This document shows, piece by piece, positions 11,248-24,070 of a stretch of 64,000 nucleotides of DNA. The translations under genes and the position numbers were made by a program. Origin of the DNA: Hofstenia miamia (lineage: Eukaryota > Xenacoelomorpha > Acoela); the NCBI GenBank assembly GCA_004352715.1, contig SCFE01000047.1, forward strand, positions 1,885,962 to 1,949,961, in the 5' to 3' direction. Numbering within the stretch: the stretch's first letter is position 1; every line of letters starts with the position of its first letter. The notes beneath the pieces were generated by a model. That model ran no database searches. It saw only the letters and a program-made list of their open reading frames with translations, and was not told the origin of the DNA.

Positions 11248-13127
11248 CCTTACATTGATTTTCTAGATTCAACAACGAGGTTGGATGGAGGTAACGTATT
11301 TGTTTGGTGTAGCAAATTGTTTGTTGATTGATAAGTAAAACACTGAGAGGTCCGTTTCCCTGATAAGTTTTCCTTTATGTAAGAGGAAACTTATCGTGCA
11401 AACGCAAATTAAGAACCCTTGTGAGTTTTTGTATTTTAATATGTTGTCTGACTGAAGGTAAGCTATTTGAATTTATTTTAGCCAATGACATTGCTCGGTG
11501 TAACTACCCATTCAACAAGAACTTTTGCAATCGGGATTACACAAAAAATGACGTAGAAATACTAAAAATGTACCAGGGAAAACTTACCACATAGACACAA
11601 CTGATAATTGCTTCATAATTAATTATAAAGAAAACGGGGCTTAAACCAGCATTTAATGAACTAAAGATATTTTATTTATGATACTTTCATACGAAATTTT
11701 TTTTCTTCTCAATATATCAATAGATTTCTTACCCATATTAAGTAATCTGTGTTTTATCCTACATTTGTGACCTAAAATATGATGAAACATATTTTTTATA
11801 TAATTGTAAGACATTCGTAATCTTAAATATGATAATCAATTTGTATATTAATAAAGGGTGACACAAAATTAACATGTCTTTCAGTGGGATTGCCTTGGGG
11901 CATTTATTTTAACCAAATATACTATATTGAAAAGTTCCTTTCCGTCATACTAAGTTTGAGAGACTATGAAAATTTTTCGTTATAAATATTTTTTGCATAC
12001 TTGCATTCCAAGCTCCTGGTACATAATATGACGAAAACAATATTAGAGTCAAAATTTCTTATTATATATTATGAATTTATTGCCTTTTAAACAGAAATTT
12101 TATCTTTTGAATTTATGATGATAACAATATAGATTGAAAAACGGCACTAGATATATCCCACGGTTATTGACTATTTGCATTCATGACTTTCATTATTGAT
12201 TATAGCATATTGATAATCTATGTTGGTAAGTTCTGAGCAACATTGAAGTTCGGTCATTTCCTATTCTTAGTCTAAACGGAATTTATTAACTTTAGGAATT
12301 CCGTCAAATCAGCTTTCTTTTCCTTAAAAACTCTTAATGGATTTCTGACGTTTTTGTTGACGTTTAAATTTGACGCTCCGATTAAAAGAACATCAAGTGT
12401 GAGTGAGCTGCTCGAGTTTTACTTAAATCTTCCCCAAAGAAAAAATAACTAGTCCATTTAAATAGCTGAAATGTAAATCATAAAGGAATATCCTTACAGT
12501 AACAATACATACATGCATATATACATATATATATATTGCCTTGGCCACACAAATGGTAATTATATAATTGTTTATAATATGAAATAAAATTTTTCATGCA
12601 CTTTGTGATGGGTATGTAGTGACTAAAACATTTTATATTTGGACTTGGCTGTGTACACAAAACTGACGTATATTCAAAATTTTTAAATAGACCCAGCCCT
12701 ATTTATTAGTTTTGAAATTCTTAGATGCAAGATAACATTGGTTATTGAATTATTTATGTATTTGTTTAGCCAATTATTTCAAAAATATTTTTCAAAATTA
12801 AAACTATGTAGTTTGATTCAATATCCAACGCTATATGTTTATAGAAGCGTTAATCCATATATCTATAAACTGTTTCCAACTAATTCAAATAAGCTAACAC
12901 CATATTTTGCAATTTTCCAAAAATTTAGTAATACTACAAATCTATTGTATTTTTCATGCATGTACTTTGCTTTATAATATACTTTTTATTTTCAAGAAAA
13001 TAATTTTATCGCATTCAAAAGTAATGTATTTTTTACTATAATTTATCCATTACATTTAAAAATTTATCCAACATCAGTTGATTTATTTGGAAATTTCACT
13101 AAATATATTTGACACAACACAATTTAG
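11216..13127. other. AT-rich sequence upstream of the ARHGEF17-like PH exon, no gene seen
   Basis: No coding exon was recognised. It probably contains intron sequence of the + strand gene that follows, because that gene enters at 13128 in the middle of its PH domain. Confidence 0.4.
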
Positions 13128-14985
13128 AAGAACATTTTGGTTCGGAAAGACAGAGTTTTAATTCTTTGCAACGATTCACTTGTCTGCGTGGCAGTTAAGA
13201 ATAAGAAGTCTTCTTCTAGACGTGGTTCAATGAATCTGTAAGTGCAGTGTTAAAAATATTTTCACTTTTCACAATTACTCTTGGCGGGCCAAAATTTCAA
13301 ACACTGGAAATAAAAAAAAAATTATAAAATTAAAATGAAGTATGATTTGTGTTATTTACAAAATTATATATCACAAATTTTTCCTATAATTGATTTCAAA
13401 CGGTTACTTGTATAAATCTTCTGTTACTGTAGCAAATAATCTTTGACATATTTTCAATAATTTTAAGTTTTAAATTTTGTAAATTAAATAATTTTTTTCA
13501 GAAATTATCAATGCTCAGGTCATTCACAATGATTTTATGCTCACATTACTTATATGTTTCTAATTATTTTGTATTTTTTATTACCAAAAACAAAATCTAT
13601 TTTTACAGATATGCCTTTATTAACAGTTTTTGCGTTTTTCAAAGGATCTGGTTTCATTGTAAAGTGTTTTTCTTCATTTATTTAGTTCAAATTCTAAGTA
13701 TAAATATTGGCTGTCTAAGATTAAGTAGATGCTCTAGTAGTTGCAAGCATTTCAAACAAAGAGCAGACATTAATATTTTTGTACATAGAATTAGTAATCA
13801 ATTTGTTGAAAATTTTAAGCGTTGCTAGAAGTGTGAACAGGTTTGCATTCGGTGTTGAAAATTTTATTATTATGAGATTTCCATAAAATAAAATAGCAAC
13901 TGTAAATTTATTCAATGCTTAGGTCGAATATTAATGGCTTGGATCCGTTTGTAAAGTACAAACTTTGTTGGAAATATCCTCTTCCCGATCTTGATGCATT
14001 GGATAGTACCCTTTGCAGAAAAAGTGCTGATCAAAGTGTTATTTCTCGTTTGGAAGAAGATTTAAACAAACTTAACGATATAATTAATCTTGCCGACAGT
14101 CTTTTTATTCCACATGGTGTAAGTCATTTATTCATGGTGTAGATATTATTATAGTTGTTGTACTATTAAATATATTATAAATAAATCTTCGAAATACAGT
14201 TTCTTTCAAGTGTTTTCATTTCCAATAGAATACATTTTCCATGTTTCAATTGTTTGTAACTAATGTTTTTCTATTCTTATTCAATGTCAAGTGAGCCCTC
14301 CAAATCTATAAATCCATAAAACGCTTCGTTAGTTCGCCATAGAGAATATTCAAACTAAATCACCATTGACTAAATATAATTTAGGCTTATTTGTGCCAAC
14401 CAAGTAATTTTTAAAAGTGTCTGCACACGCATTATAACATTTAGTCTGATTTTTTTCAAAATTTTGCTCGACACGTGCTGAAAAGTTTTTTGTGTTCTAG
14501 GATGTAATATATGCTTTGGAGTCTATTCAAACAATCTGAAGCTTTGCAATTCACCCACTGTCTCAGAAATCAAAATAATTTGTTTTTTAAAACGAAAGTT
14601 TTTTATACCTTTGAAATTGTTATAATTTTTGCTGTTTTTTGAAGATAATTTATCAGTATGTGAACATTAGTGTTACTTAGGTATTTTACATTACTGTATA
14701 TATAGAGATGTTTTTTATATTCTTTTTAGAACTTAGTAGAACAAGCACGACGTACCCAGACCGAATTGAGCAAACATGTGGCAGATGTGAAGCAGTTCTC
14801 TTCGCAAGACGTCATTGATTCTAAAGTTGAACTTGCAGTAAATAGCAGGTAAGAACGAAGTTAAGCTTACTGGATAATTTTTTTATTTTTTAGTACGAAC
14901 TTAGAAACAATTTCTCTCATTTTTCAAAGTGTAGAACTGCGGACGGAATGGGAAAATGAATTCAATCGCTTAAAAGAGACTTTTT
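13128..14985 (+). CDS. ARHGEF17: ARHGEF17-like RhoGEF: PH-domain end and helical linker (4 exons)
   Basis: Four + strand exons join with matching phases: 13128-13237, 13923-14118, 14730-14848 and 14930-14985, all bounded by AG acceptors and GT donors. The first encodes NILVRKDRVLILCNDSLVC and ends RRGSMNL, the beta strands of a PH domain as in ARHGEF17 (LFNDxLVC, RRGSxxL). The second begins SNINGLDPFVKYKLCWKYPL, matching the conserved KYKLLWKLPLED segment after the PH domain. The next two are helical (LVEQARRTQTELSKHV, VELRTEWENEFNRLKETF). ARHGEF17 proteins activate Rho GTPases through a DH-PH module. The DH domain and N-terminus are not in the visible sequence and should lie upstream. Donor quality is good (GTAAGT, GTAAGT, GTAAGA, GTAAGC). 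ARHGEF10 is the main alternative. Confidence 0.65.
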
Positions 14986-15728
14986 GTAAGCATACATCTT
15001 AGTAATATTTAATACATAAAAATTGTATTGAATTCACATATTTTTTTAATAATTATTATTTAGAGATATACCTGCAAAGCTGTCCATTTTTATAGAAACC
15101 TTGAGGCATAGCAAATTTTTTATCAGTTGTTATCTAAGCTTTGTTACGATTTTCAGTTGTTTGCTCTAGCAAACAGTAAATAGCTTCAAAGAACTAGTAA
15201 TCTCGTATATAATTAACTGTCATAGAAAAATTCTTTTTACCATATTTAATGACGCATCATCTATGATATATCTGAAATATTCTCTATAAAGAGTATTTCC
15301 AGTTATATCTTCAATATATGGGTTTAACTAATTCAACTTTATCACATACTATGAAATATAATTTATTAATTTAACACTTTAACTAAGAACTTATTTGCAT
15401 TGTATGCTGTTAATAAAATTTTTTACTCCTGAGTGACCTCAGGAACGAGTTATTTTAAATATTTAATAAAATTTGCACAGAGTAATAATGGTTTTTCAAA
15501 ATGCACACTCTGTGATAAATCTCATTTATTCAAAATGAATTCAAGCAGTTAGACCAAAAACTTGATTTTAGATCAGGGAATTGATGTGGATGACAAACTT
15601 TTTTATTGGTGGAAAATTTCGCATTTGTTTGCATGTATATTTATAAATGTATGTGCTATATTTTAAAAATCAGAAAGCTGTGAGCAATCATAAAATGCTA
15701 TTTTAATGTTAACATTTCATATTAACAG

Positions 15729-18700
15729 CAAAGAAGAAATTCGAATATCTAATAGACATAAGAAATTCTCTAACCTTCACGATTGAAATATATATATATA
15801 TATATATTAACGAATAGTCTACCTTAGCCACAGTATCGCCTTCCTTGGTAGTTCAGCCAGAGTTTATAAAAAACATTACTCTAAAGGGTCCTCTATCGGG
15901 AACTCATCTCACGTGCCTTTGTCATCTTGCCTCGAAAACATATGCTTGTGCCAGTGATGGAATCATATACCAGATACAACTGGATTCGCCGAAGCCAGTC
16001 TTTGAGCCCGTATTCCACTCGCCATCGGCTCCCATTGTAGCTGCTGTTGCCCTTTTCCTTACCTACACCGTCCAGTCTTTAAATTATGAATCAGTGCCGC
16101 TAAGGTATCAAGCCTTCATTTTTAAATTATCGTTTTAGCATTAGGTCTGAAAATAATTTGTACTAAGGATAAAAAGGTTAATTACCACAAATGAGCTAAA
16201 ACGACTTCCATTGAAAACATTTTTTCATACCTATAGTGTATTTTTACGGAAAACCACTTCTTAATTCTCTTTGCATTTTCGAGTTTGGGATTACATTTTG
16301 ATGCGAAATTTTTTAATTCATGCAATTTAGCCCTTCANNNNNNNNNNNNNNNNNNNNNTAGCTGCTGTTGCCCTTTTCCTTACCTACACCGTCCAGTCTT
16401 TAAATTATGAATCAGTGCCGCTAAGGTATCAAGCCTTCATTTTTAAATTATCGTTTTAGCATTAGGTCTGAAAATAATTTGTACTAAGGATAAAAAGGTT
16501 AATTACCACAAATGAGCTAAAACGACTTCCATTGAAAACATTTTTTCATACCTATAGTGTATTTTTACGGAAAACCACTTCTTAATTCTCTTTGCATTTT
16601 CGAGTTTGGGATTACATTTTGATGCGAAATTTTTTAATTCATGCAATTTAGCCCTTCAAAGTTGGCATGCCCCAATCCTGTAATTTCTGTTGTTTCTATT
16701 GAAACGGATACATCAGATGAGGATAGTGTTAAGGACGTCTCATTCAACGAGAAAAGTATAAATGCTACTGCACGTGTAAACTATATTAATATAATTCACT
16801 TAGAAGAACTGCCTCCAGCTTGGTACAGTTTTGACTCTAGTATAGAGGAAGACAATACAAGAATTCCAACAATTTGGATTGGCTGTTCTGATGGAACGTA
16901 ATAATTTATAATGATTTAAATACATATTGAAATTAATGCCGAAATATTTTATGGTAAATCCAATTCTTCGATATATATTTAATGTTGTTTGGTACGATGC
17001 ATATTTACTTGATTTTAAATGTAGGGTTATAAAAAAATCAGCTTTGCAGTTTTGCAAATACTGCATAAAATGGATGCATTTTTAGTTATAAATTTTCTTC
17101 AAAATTAATTTATGAATTTAGAGTAAAAGTGCTTACAAGCTCTCATGGTTTCTCGCAGCTGCACTGTCTTCATTCATATAATGCCCCTTCACCGATCACG
17201 TGCCTTGCTCAATCAAATACTGCCGTGTTTGTCGGTTGTCAAAGCGGTACTTTGCTGGTATTCAATCTGGAATCAGGTAATTCAATTAGCACTATACGTG
17301 ATTCCCACAAAAATATTATTTTTCTCATGTCGACCAATTCATCATCATCATCATGTAACCTGCCTATCACAATTAGACAAAGAAATACACTTCTTTGCAT
17401 TTGAAATATATTTACATAGCGCTCTTCATAACTCTGATGCATTAAATATCAAATGTTTAGATTTTTAATCCCAACCTTAATATTGCATTTCAAATAGAAA
17501 TATATTAATTCATTGGATTTTACATAATTATATCAATTAATGTCAATTTACAAAAATGATTTTTCCTATCACTTTAGCTATTTGGAAACCCCTTAATCTC
17601 ACTAAACCAAAAAATTGTAATTTTTAAGAAATTGTTAATAATTGAAGATATTATTTAAATATTGTAACTCGAATTTGAATTTCTCATGCTATAATTTTCA
17701 ACTGTCCAGAAATTGCATTGTTGTAGCAGCAAAGGCAGTCTAGACAAGATGTATTCGCTTGTTATTTATAAAAAGAGAAGCTACAAGCTCTAAAAGCATT
17801 TTCCAATTAAATAGAGCACTTAAATGCTCCAATGTTGCTATTTTAAGTTCCAATTGACGGTAGTTGGCTCTTTCAACAACTTACTTCTGATCATTGGAAA
17901 TCCTCAAAATATAGAATTACTTTGTTCTTATAAGTATATAGAATTACTGCTGTAATTGGAATACTACTTTGATGAGCTAAACTTCAGTAGTATTTAAATT
18001 TATCTCACAAGAAATTTGCTCATCACTGGTTTAATTGAATTCTTTTTCAGCTCTTTTTATTTGAATTTGAACTCATTCCTTGTAGGTGAAGATCCCCAAT
18101 TATTTAGAAGATCCTGTTTTGCAAAATCAAAGTACTTCACATAAATGATCATGTCTGTCTCTTTCTCGTTTTACTCTTTGTTATAGAAGTCCCAGATATG
18201 AGCAGAGTTTCTTTCTAAATAATTTCAAGTTTCGTTTCTAGAAATATTCAATGCTGAAATATTCTGCATCAATTCTGTGGAAATACCGTTGAATTTATCT
18301 AGGAAACTCAATTTATATTGTAGAATTGCATTGTAGGGGGAGTTTTGTAAATAAAAATTTTGTTTATACATTAATTCTCAAAATATATTGCTACAACAGA
18401 AATGTTGTTTTCTACTCATATACAAAGTTTACACAGTTTATTTATAGATGGCAAGCTACTCTTTTTCATGTCTTTATGTAGTTGCCATCTAAATGTTCTC
18501 CAATTTTATAGTTATCGCCTCATGCTGTACGCTGTTTTGTAGCGCTTCAAAAGACTCATATAGATTTTCAAAGGCTTTCCTTATTTCTCTGGTTAATATA
18601 AATGTTGAAATTTTCATTAAATTTTACTTAGCCATTGAACTGTTTACATGTAATGCAATTACTAGGAAACTTTAAGCGCTTATCTTGACAAGGGAAAGTT

Positions 18701-20598
18701 TACATGAATTTTCTGAACTGCTGCAACATGATGTACATGAGGCTATAACTATAAAACTTACCGTTTGCAAATAAACATAGAGGGGCAACCGGCATATTTA
18801 AGATGGTAACTGCATAAAAATGCGGTTTTAGACGAAGAACCAGATTCTTAGAACCTCTCTTTCAAAATTCAAAAAAATTGGTTTCTCCCTAATAGAGGGT
18901 GCTTCAAATGAAACTTCTTCGAATTTTTTAATTCCACTGCGTTCTGAAGTTCCCTGAAATGAAAGCTGGATTTCTGATTTTTTCCATTACAGAAACCTGA
19001 GCTTGTTATTTTTCAATAGAAATTACATAAATATTGAGAAAAACTATATGGAATTTGTGCAGGTCAACAATTTCATTTATCCTGGTAACTTTTTAGGCAT
19101 TTCTGAGAGTGAATTTTTAAGTCCAAAGCAATGCAGTTTGTCTTCCAAACCAATCACCGCACTTACAGTATCTGGAGAGAGGATTTGGTGTGCTTCTGGA
19201 AATATTCTTGCAGTGCTACAAATACTTGATCTTTCAGAAAAAGTAAGAAGTTCATACGAAAATATAATGCTTGGGACGACAAGAAAAAATTGAGAATTTT
19301 TGTATTATATTTTATATTTATATGTTTTGTAAGTAATTTTTTGATTAATAATACTGCATAGTACGTGAGAAAATTTCCATTATGTGATATAAATAGCCGT
19401 CTGTGAGAGTCATATTGTTTTTATATATTATTGGAGTGAAACAAATGGAAAAAAAATTTACGTCTACGTTTACGTTCGAACTGAGTGCAGTACTACAGAA
19501 GAAAAGATCATTTAACAAATCAAGGACAGTTCTATCAGTAAAGCACTGAGCCAAGCTGGCACTTATTGCTGGGTAGAATCATTCAGAGAAATGTATTCTT
19601 CCAACGTATTTGAATAGTTTTAGCGAACATTGTCATCAATAAAATAAATATAAATTTTCATGTTTGATTTATCTTTACTACAATATATGTTTTGCACAGA
19701 CGAACTTGACAAAAGCTGATAAAGACAGTCTAGTTGCATTAAGCAGTGGAATATAAATAATGAAATACATGCAGAAATATTTCTTAAAATTCAGTGTCTT
19801 TAAGTTATCGTCATATTTAATGCACTTCTGAGGCATATAAGATGATTAAATTGTTTTTCAGGTGAGAGTTGAACTTTGCCGATCAGATCACACTATCACT
19901 TGCTTAACCAGCAGTGGCTTTGGAATATGGATCGGATTCGATAAGTCATCTGTTATCCAACTATACCATTCAATCCATTATCAACATATCACTGATGTCA
20001 ATCTTGAGCCAATGATATCTGAGTTCAATCAAGGTACTGTATTGAGCTTTAAACTTAAAAATCATACAATTAAGATTATTATGAAATTTGGAAATCTTTA
20101 GGAATTGATTCATCTATAGGTAAATATTTCCCTTATTATGGTTAAAATTCATGCTAAAAATTTTTCCTTTGCCTAAGGTACATAAAAATCGTAAATATTT
20201 TGAGGGAAACATCCGTCGATAAAGAGGTTTAATGTCCAAGAGAAGAGGCGGCAACGACCTAAGTTATTTTGTTTACTGTCCAGAACAGGGGTTTTCGCGG
20301 TTCATATAGGTTACGGGTCAAATGGTCACTAATTTTGGCAGGTCAAACGGGTTGCGGGTGAGTCTGTTTTTTCACATGGCCCCCGAAACATTTGACACAA
20401 AGCTAAAAATTAATCGATGTGTACCGAAAAATCATATTCTGAAACTGTCATTACTTTTTTTGTCATAGCTATTTATTGCATGCATAGTGTTACCTTACAG
20501 TGTTACTTATAGTGTTATAAGATATTATTGATAGTGTAGTGCTTCTTTTATAATTAATTATACTCGTCTATTCAAATAGAATCAACTATATTTTTGTT

Positions 20599-20644
<46 letters not shown>

Positions 20645-22050
20645 TAATTACTAGGTTCGTATTTTCTTACCTAAAAAATGCAAACTTTCGCCTTATGAAA
20701 TTGACGTTATTTACCTAAAAACCCATTTTTCCAAATTCGTTTGAAATTTGAAACCAGTTTATGAAATTTCAATGGATCTTTTGACATTGATCATAAATTG
20801 AAAGGATTTAAATTTCATAATCATGACTATGGCGTTACAGCAAATTCAGCGAATTGAGACATTATAAAAGCAGATTTTTTAAGAAAAAAATGCATAAATA
20901 GTTCGTTTTTGTGAAAGTATTTTTTATAAAATTTTGTGCGCTAATCAGCCATATAATTGTAATTGCATTATTAATAGACCTTTTTTTAAAAATAAATTCG
21001 AACATTCTATATTCTAGACTTCGTACAGAAATAATTAAAGTTTATATAGTGCAAATATTGCCCCGAGTGGTTTCATTCAATACACAATCAATTTTTTTTG
21101 CAAAGATACCGCGATATCGCTATTTTTCGGTATTGTCAGAATACCGCGGTATCGTTATCGTTATCGGTATACCGCCGGGCTCTACGTCAAAATTGCCAGT
21201 GCCGACATGTTTTAATGGATTTTTGGAGTTGTAACTGTCAAATATTTTCAATGTTCAATAATGGAAACAATAACCGGGCAGACTTATCAACGAGCCGAGC
21301 TTAGCCAAGCGAAACCGAGCCGAGCTTGAGCAGAGTATTGGATATACGAGACCAAAATGAGCCTTTTTTAAGCAAAACAAATTTATAGGTTTGCTTGTTA
21401 ATTTGATTATGCAGATTTTTCTTATTTTTGCATTCAATAAGCCTTTCTTATAATCTCATTTTAGAAATGTTTAATAAATAACGGGAAGAGCTATGTAAAA
21501 TGTTCTGAGAGCACAATGTTTTTAAAAAATATCGAGCTGAAGCGAGCGTCATTGAAAGACTTTATGCGATGAGCCGAGCCGAACTTACGCAAATTTCAAA
21601 CGAGTCGAGCTTAGAAATTTCGGCTCGTTGACAATCTGTAATGGGGCGATAAATGGCTAATGAATCCTCGTTGTTTGTGTAATTTGGGTACAATAATTAA
21701 TGATCACTTTTCTTTTATTAGTTTTTTGTCTGAGTTGTAATGTAAAGGTGTTAAATATATTGATTTTTGAAAGCAAATATCTTAATGGTTGTTCATTAAT
21801 TTAGGTAAAGTTATTACTTTCGGCTATTAATGAAAGCGAGCCTCCCGCAACTTGTACAACTACAAAGTTTAACAAGCGTTTATCTATTTCACCATCCCTA
21901 AAGCTTCGAGGAACGACACGCTTCCGCGCTCAATCTTTTTCTCACCGAGCTGGTCATTATATTATCAGCGTAGGCGAAGGATGCACAGAAATTGGAAAAA
22001 ATCAACCACCTAAGAATGACAAGCTGTTCAATTTAATTTTATGGCAGTAG
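15729..22050 (+). CDS. ARHGEF17: ARHGEF17-like RhoGEF: C-terminal beta-propeller exons to the stop
   Basis: Exons with consistent phases: 15729 to about 15790 (KKKFEYLIDIRNSL; donor not found, runs into (AT)n), 15828-16104, 16652-16897, 17122-17276, 19097-19242, 19862-20033 and 21805-22050. Diagnostic strands are QPEFIKNITL, IPTIWIGCSDGTVKVL, PITCLAQSNTAVFVGCQSGTL, PITALTVSGERIWCASGN, ITCLTSSGFGIWIGFDKSS and the end YIISVGEG...FNLILWQ. They parallel ARHGEF17 (VWLGTEDGCVRVYQ, RLWCGCQN, GLGVWVTLKGSA, MLVISGGDGYEDF...LLLWRV). The propeller is the C-terminal, probably autoinhibitory or protein-binding part. One strand (ITALLV...LWVGTS type) is missing between 20033 and 21805, and its likely exon is inverted at 4998-5173. 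The interval 16038-16658 contains an artefactual duplication, but the reading frame survives using the second copy. Confidence 0.7.
16038..16658 (+). repeat. Identical 300-bp direct duplication around a 21-N gap
   Basis: Sequence 16038-16337 (TAGCTGCTGTTGCCC to TTTAGCCCTTCA) is repeated at 16359-16658, separated by 21 N. I see no difference between the copies. The first copy continues the 3' end of exon 15828-16104 into its intron, and the second leads into exon 16652-16897. This is the pattern of two overlapping contigs that were not merged. Confidence 0.9.
20604..20642. repeat. (AT)n microsatellite in the intron that lacks a propeller exon
   Basis: A pure AT dinucleotide run of about 39 bp inside the 20034-21804 intron. 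GC-rich MITE-like sequence precedes it at about 20286-20400 (repeats of GGGTCAA and ACGGGT type). Since (AT)n marks contig ends elsewhere in this window, sequence may have been lost here. Confidence 0.8.
21279..21638. mobile_element. hAT-type MITE, copy A
   Basis: The left end is CAGACTTATCAACGAGCCGA. The right end, reverse-complemented, is CAGATTGTCAACGAGCCGA. The 8 bp on either side are TAACCGGG and TAATGGGG (6 of 8 identical), consistent with a diverged hAT 8-bp target duplication. The interior is AT-rich with GAGCCGAGC repeats near both ends and no coding capacity. It is about 360 bp and clearly homologous to 44804-45103. Confidence 0.7.
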
Positions 22051-24070
22051 AGCCACTGTTTTGATTTTCACATTATGGTGCTTTTAAGAAAATTTGCGTT
22101 TTTGTAGTTAGATGAACTGTTTTTATTTGTTTTTTTTGCAATCACCAATTGTACAATTGAAATTGAATTCTACAGATGTCGTCGTGTTCAATATCCACAT
22201 AAATTTCCAGAAATTTCCATCAATATATTTACATATGTTTGTTATTGGGTGATATTTGCAAACAAAATTGAAATCAATTCAAATTCAGAAAACTACATTT
22301 TATTATTTTTAGATGTCAATCGAAATTAGAAATTCAGATATCTCGTAAACCACTATTATATCCTAAAGTGCTTAAAATCTATACTCAGGATCCTATGGTA
22401 TTTACCATGGAATCAAGCAACAATGCGAACAATTTTTATGCAATTTTAAATGCAAATTCCCCAAAAGAAACATGATTTTTCAATTTTTTTTCAAATGTTG
22501 CAAGCATGAAATTTGCATTAGAATTCTGGGTCACCGCAAAAGTTACTTGAATAATTTCATTAACATTATTAAACTTTGTTGCTTTTACGTGAGTGCAGAG
22601 ATTACACACAAAATATGTGAATTTGTAAGAAAGTATTAAGACAAGAAGTTGATCTTCATAAGGAGGTATCTATTTTTCGGACTATGTTCGAAATAGACTT
22701 CATTTCAGAGTTTTTTGGGAAATGAAAGCAGAATACTTACAATTAATATGTTGGTTTGAACTGGAACTTTCACATTCACACTGCCTTTGGGCGACGGAAA
22801 AATTGCCTCTTCATGTTTCACGATCCTCTGAATCCCTAGCAATATATATTAACACAACTATGGTACAGAATTTGGCTCTAATTGTTTTGGTAACATACAA
22901 TATGAGGCCGCACTGTTGGTTCTTGCTCTTCATGACGACCTTGTTATGAAGTGTAGTTCTTCCAGGCATTTTGGATTGCACACCTCTGGGAAGATTGTGA
23001 TAACCTCGTGTTAACTGGATAAGTTTAATTACATTTTGAAAAAGTCTTGAAATTGTGGGAACCTTCCACTGGTATCTCCATCAGAAGCACATTTCCCATG
23101 TAGGTCTAAGTTTTCCGAAAATACCTAGTGTTGAGGCTTTTCTTAAAATAATAATTTTAAAAGAATTAATGTTTAAATTCTTAGAGAAATTTTTTTAAAA
23201 TATCAAAAAATTAACTAGAACAAAGCCTCTCCTCGGTGCAAATCATTTGTGACTATCCTTGAAATCACTTACTTCTTCACCAAGAATGTTTGTCTTAACG
23301 CAACTATCATTTTTTAAAGAATTGTTCTATTTATTGTTTTCACTGATAATCGAACTAAAATTAAAAGAAAAACAAGATAAGATTGTGTGCAATTAACACT
23401 CTATCATGCACAGTTGTATGCAAGCCAAATGTGTCTAATAATAAATAAGGATTCTGGTTTTAATTAAGCTTTACTATACAAAGCAGTAAATGGACAAACA
23501 TTTTTAAAGCCTGCATTGAAGAAACACTTAGAAATTATATTTCAAAGATTACTCATAAAATCATGGCCTACGATGAAGAAAAATGACTTAAGAAAAGTAG
23601 AATTAGTAGTTACACGTATGTTGAAAGTTGGTAATTAGTTATCGTGTTGCTAAGTGCTTAGTTTCTGGCGTAATGCTGTGTGGCATTGTACTCTGAAGAA
23701 TACAAAACTACAAAAAATGTTTCTTCATTGAAGCACATTAGTTAAATATATTCACGTTTAAATTGATTTTTATAGCACTATAATATCATCTATTTAAGTT
23801 GAAATTTTCAAGAGCTTCCCACTTTAAGAAATGAAGAGGGGATATCAATAGGTTGATAACTGAAGCATTAATTTAGACAGACGATTTTCACACCTTGAAT
23901 TTAAACGCATAGATTCAGATTTCAAAATATTTTTTATTAAACCAACCAATGTGTATTCAACGTCGTAGCTATGTTAAAGCGTGCCGAAGTATTCACAAGG
24001 GGTACATAAAATTCTGTCTAAGTTGCTACATGGCAACTGCAATTCATCCCCACATTCTAAATGTAAAACC
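22051..24070. other. Intergenic AT-rich sequence between two convergent genes
   Basis: This separates the + strand ARHGEF17-like stop (22050) from the minus-strand stop at 24071. No exon, RNA gene or element with clear termini was recognised. It presumably contains both 3' untranslated regions. Confidence 0.4.

Noticed and set aside
17145-17468. 107-codon + strand frame overlapping exon 17122-17276
   Set aside because: It is another frame over a well-supported propeller exon and has no family resemblance.
20286-20400. GC-rich GGGTCAA/ACGGGT stretch as a complete MITE
   Set aside because: Only one end-like side is visible and no inverted partner or target duplication could be located, so it is mentioned but not called.
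13128-22050. JIP3/JIP4 or ARHGEF10 as identity of the beta-propeller gene
   Set aside because: These share propeller motifs, but the PH exon (RRGSMNL), the KYKLCWKYPL segment and the C-terminal GEG...LILWQ end fit ARHGEF17 best. ARHGEF10 is kept as a second choice.
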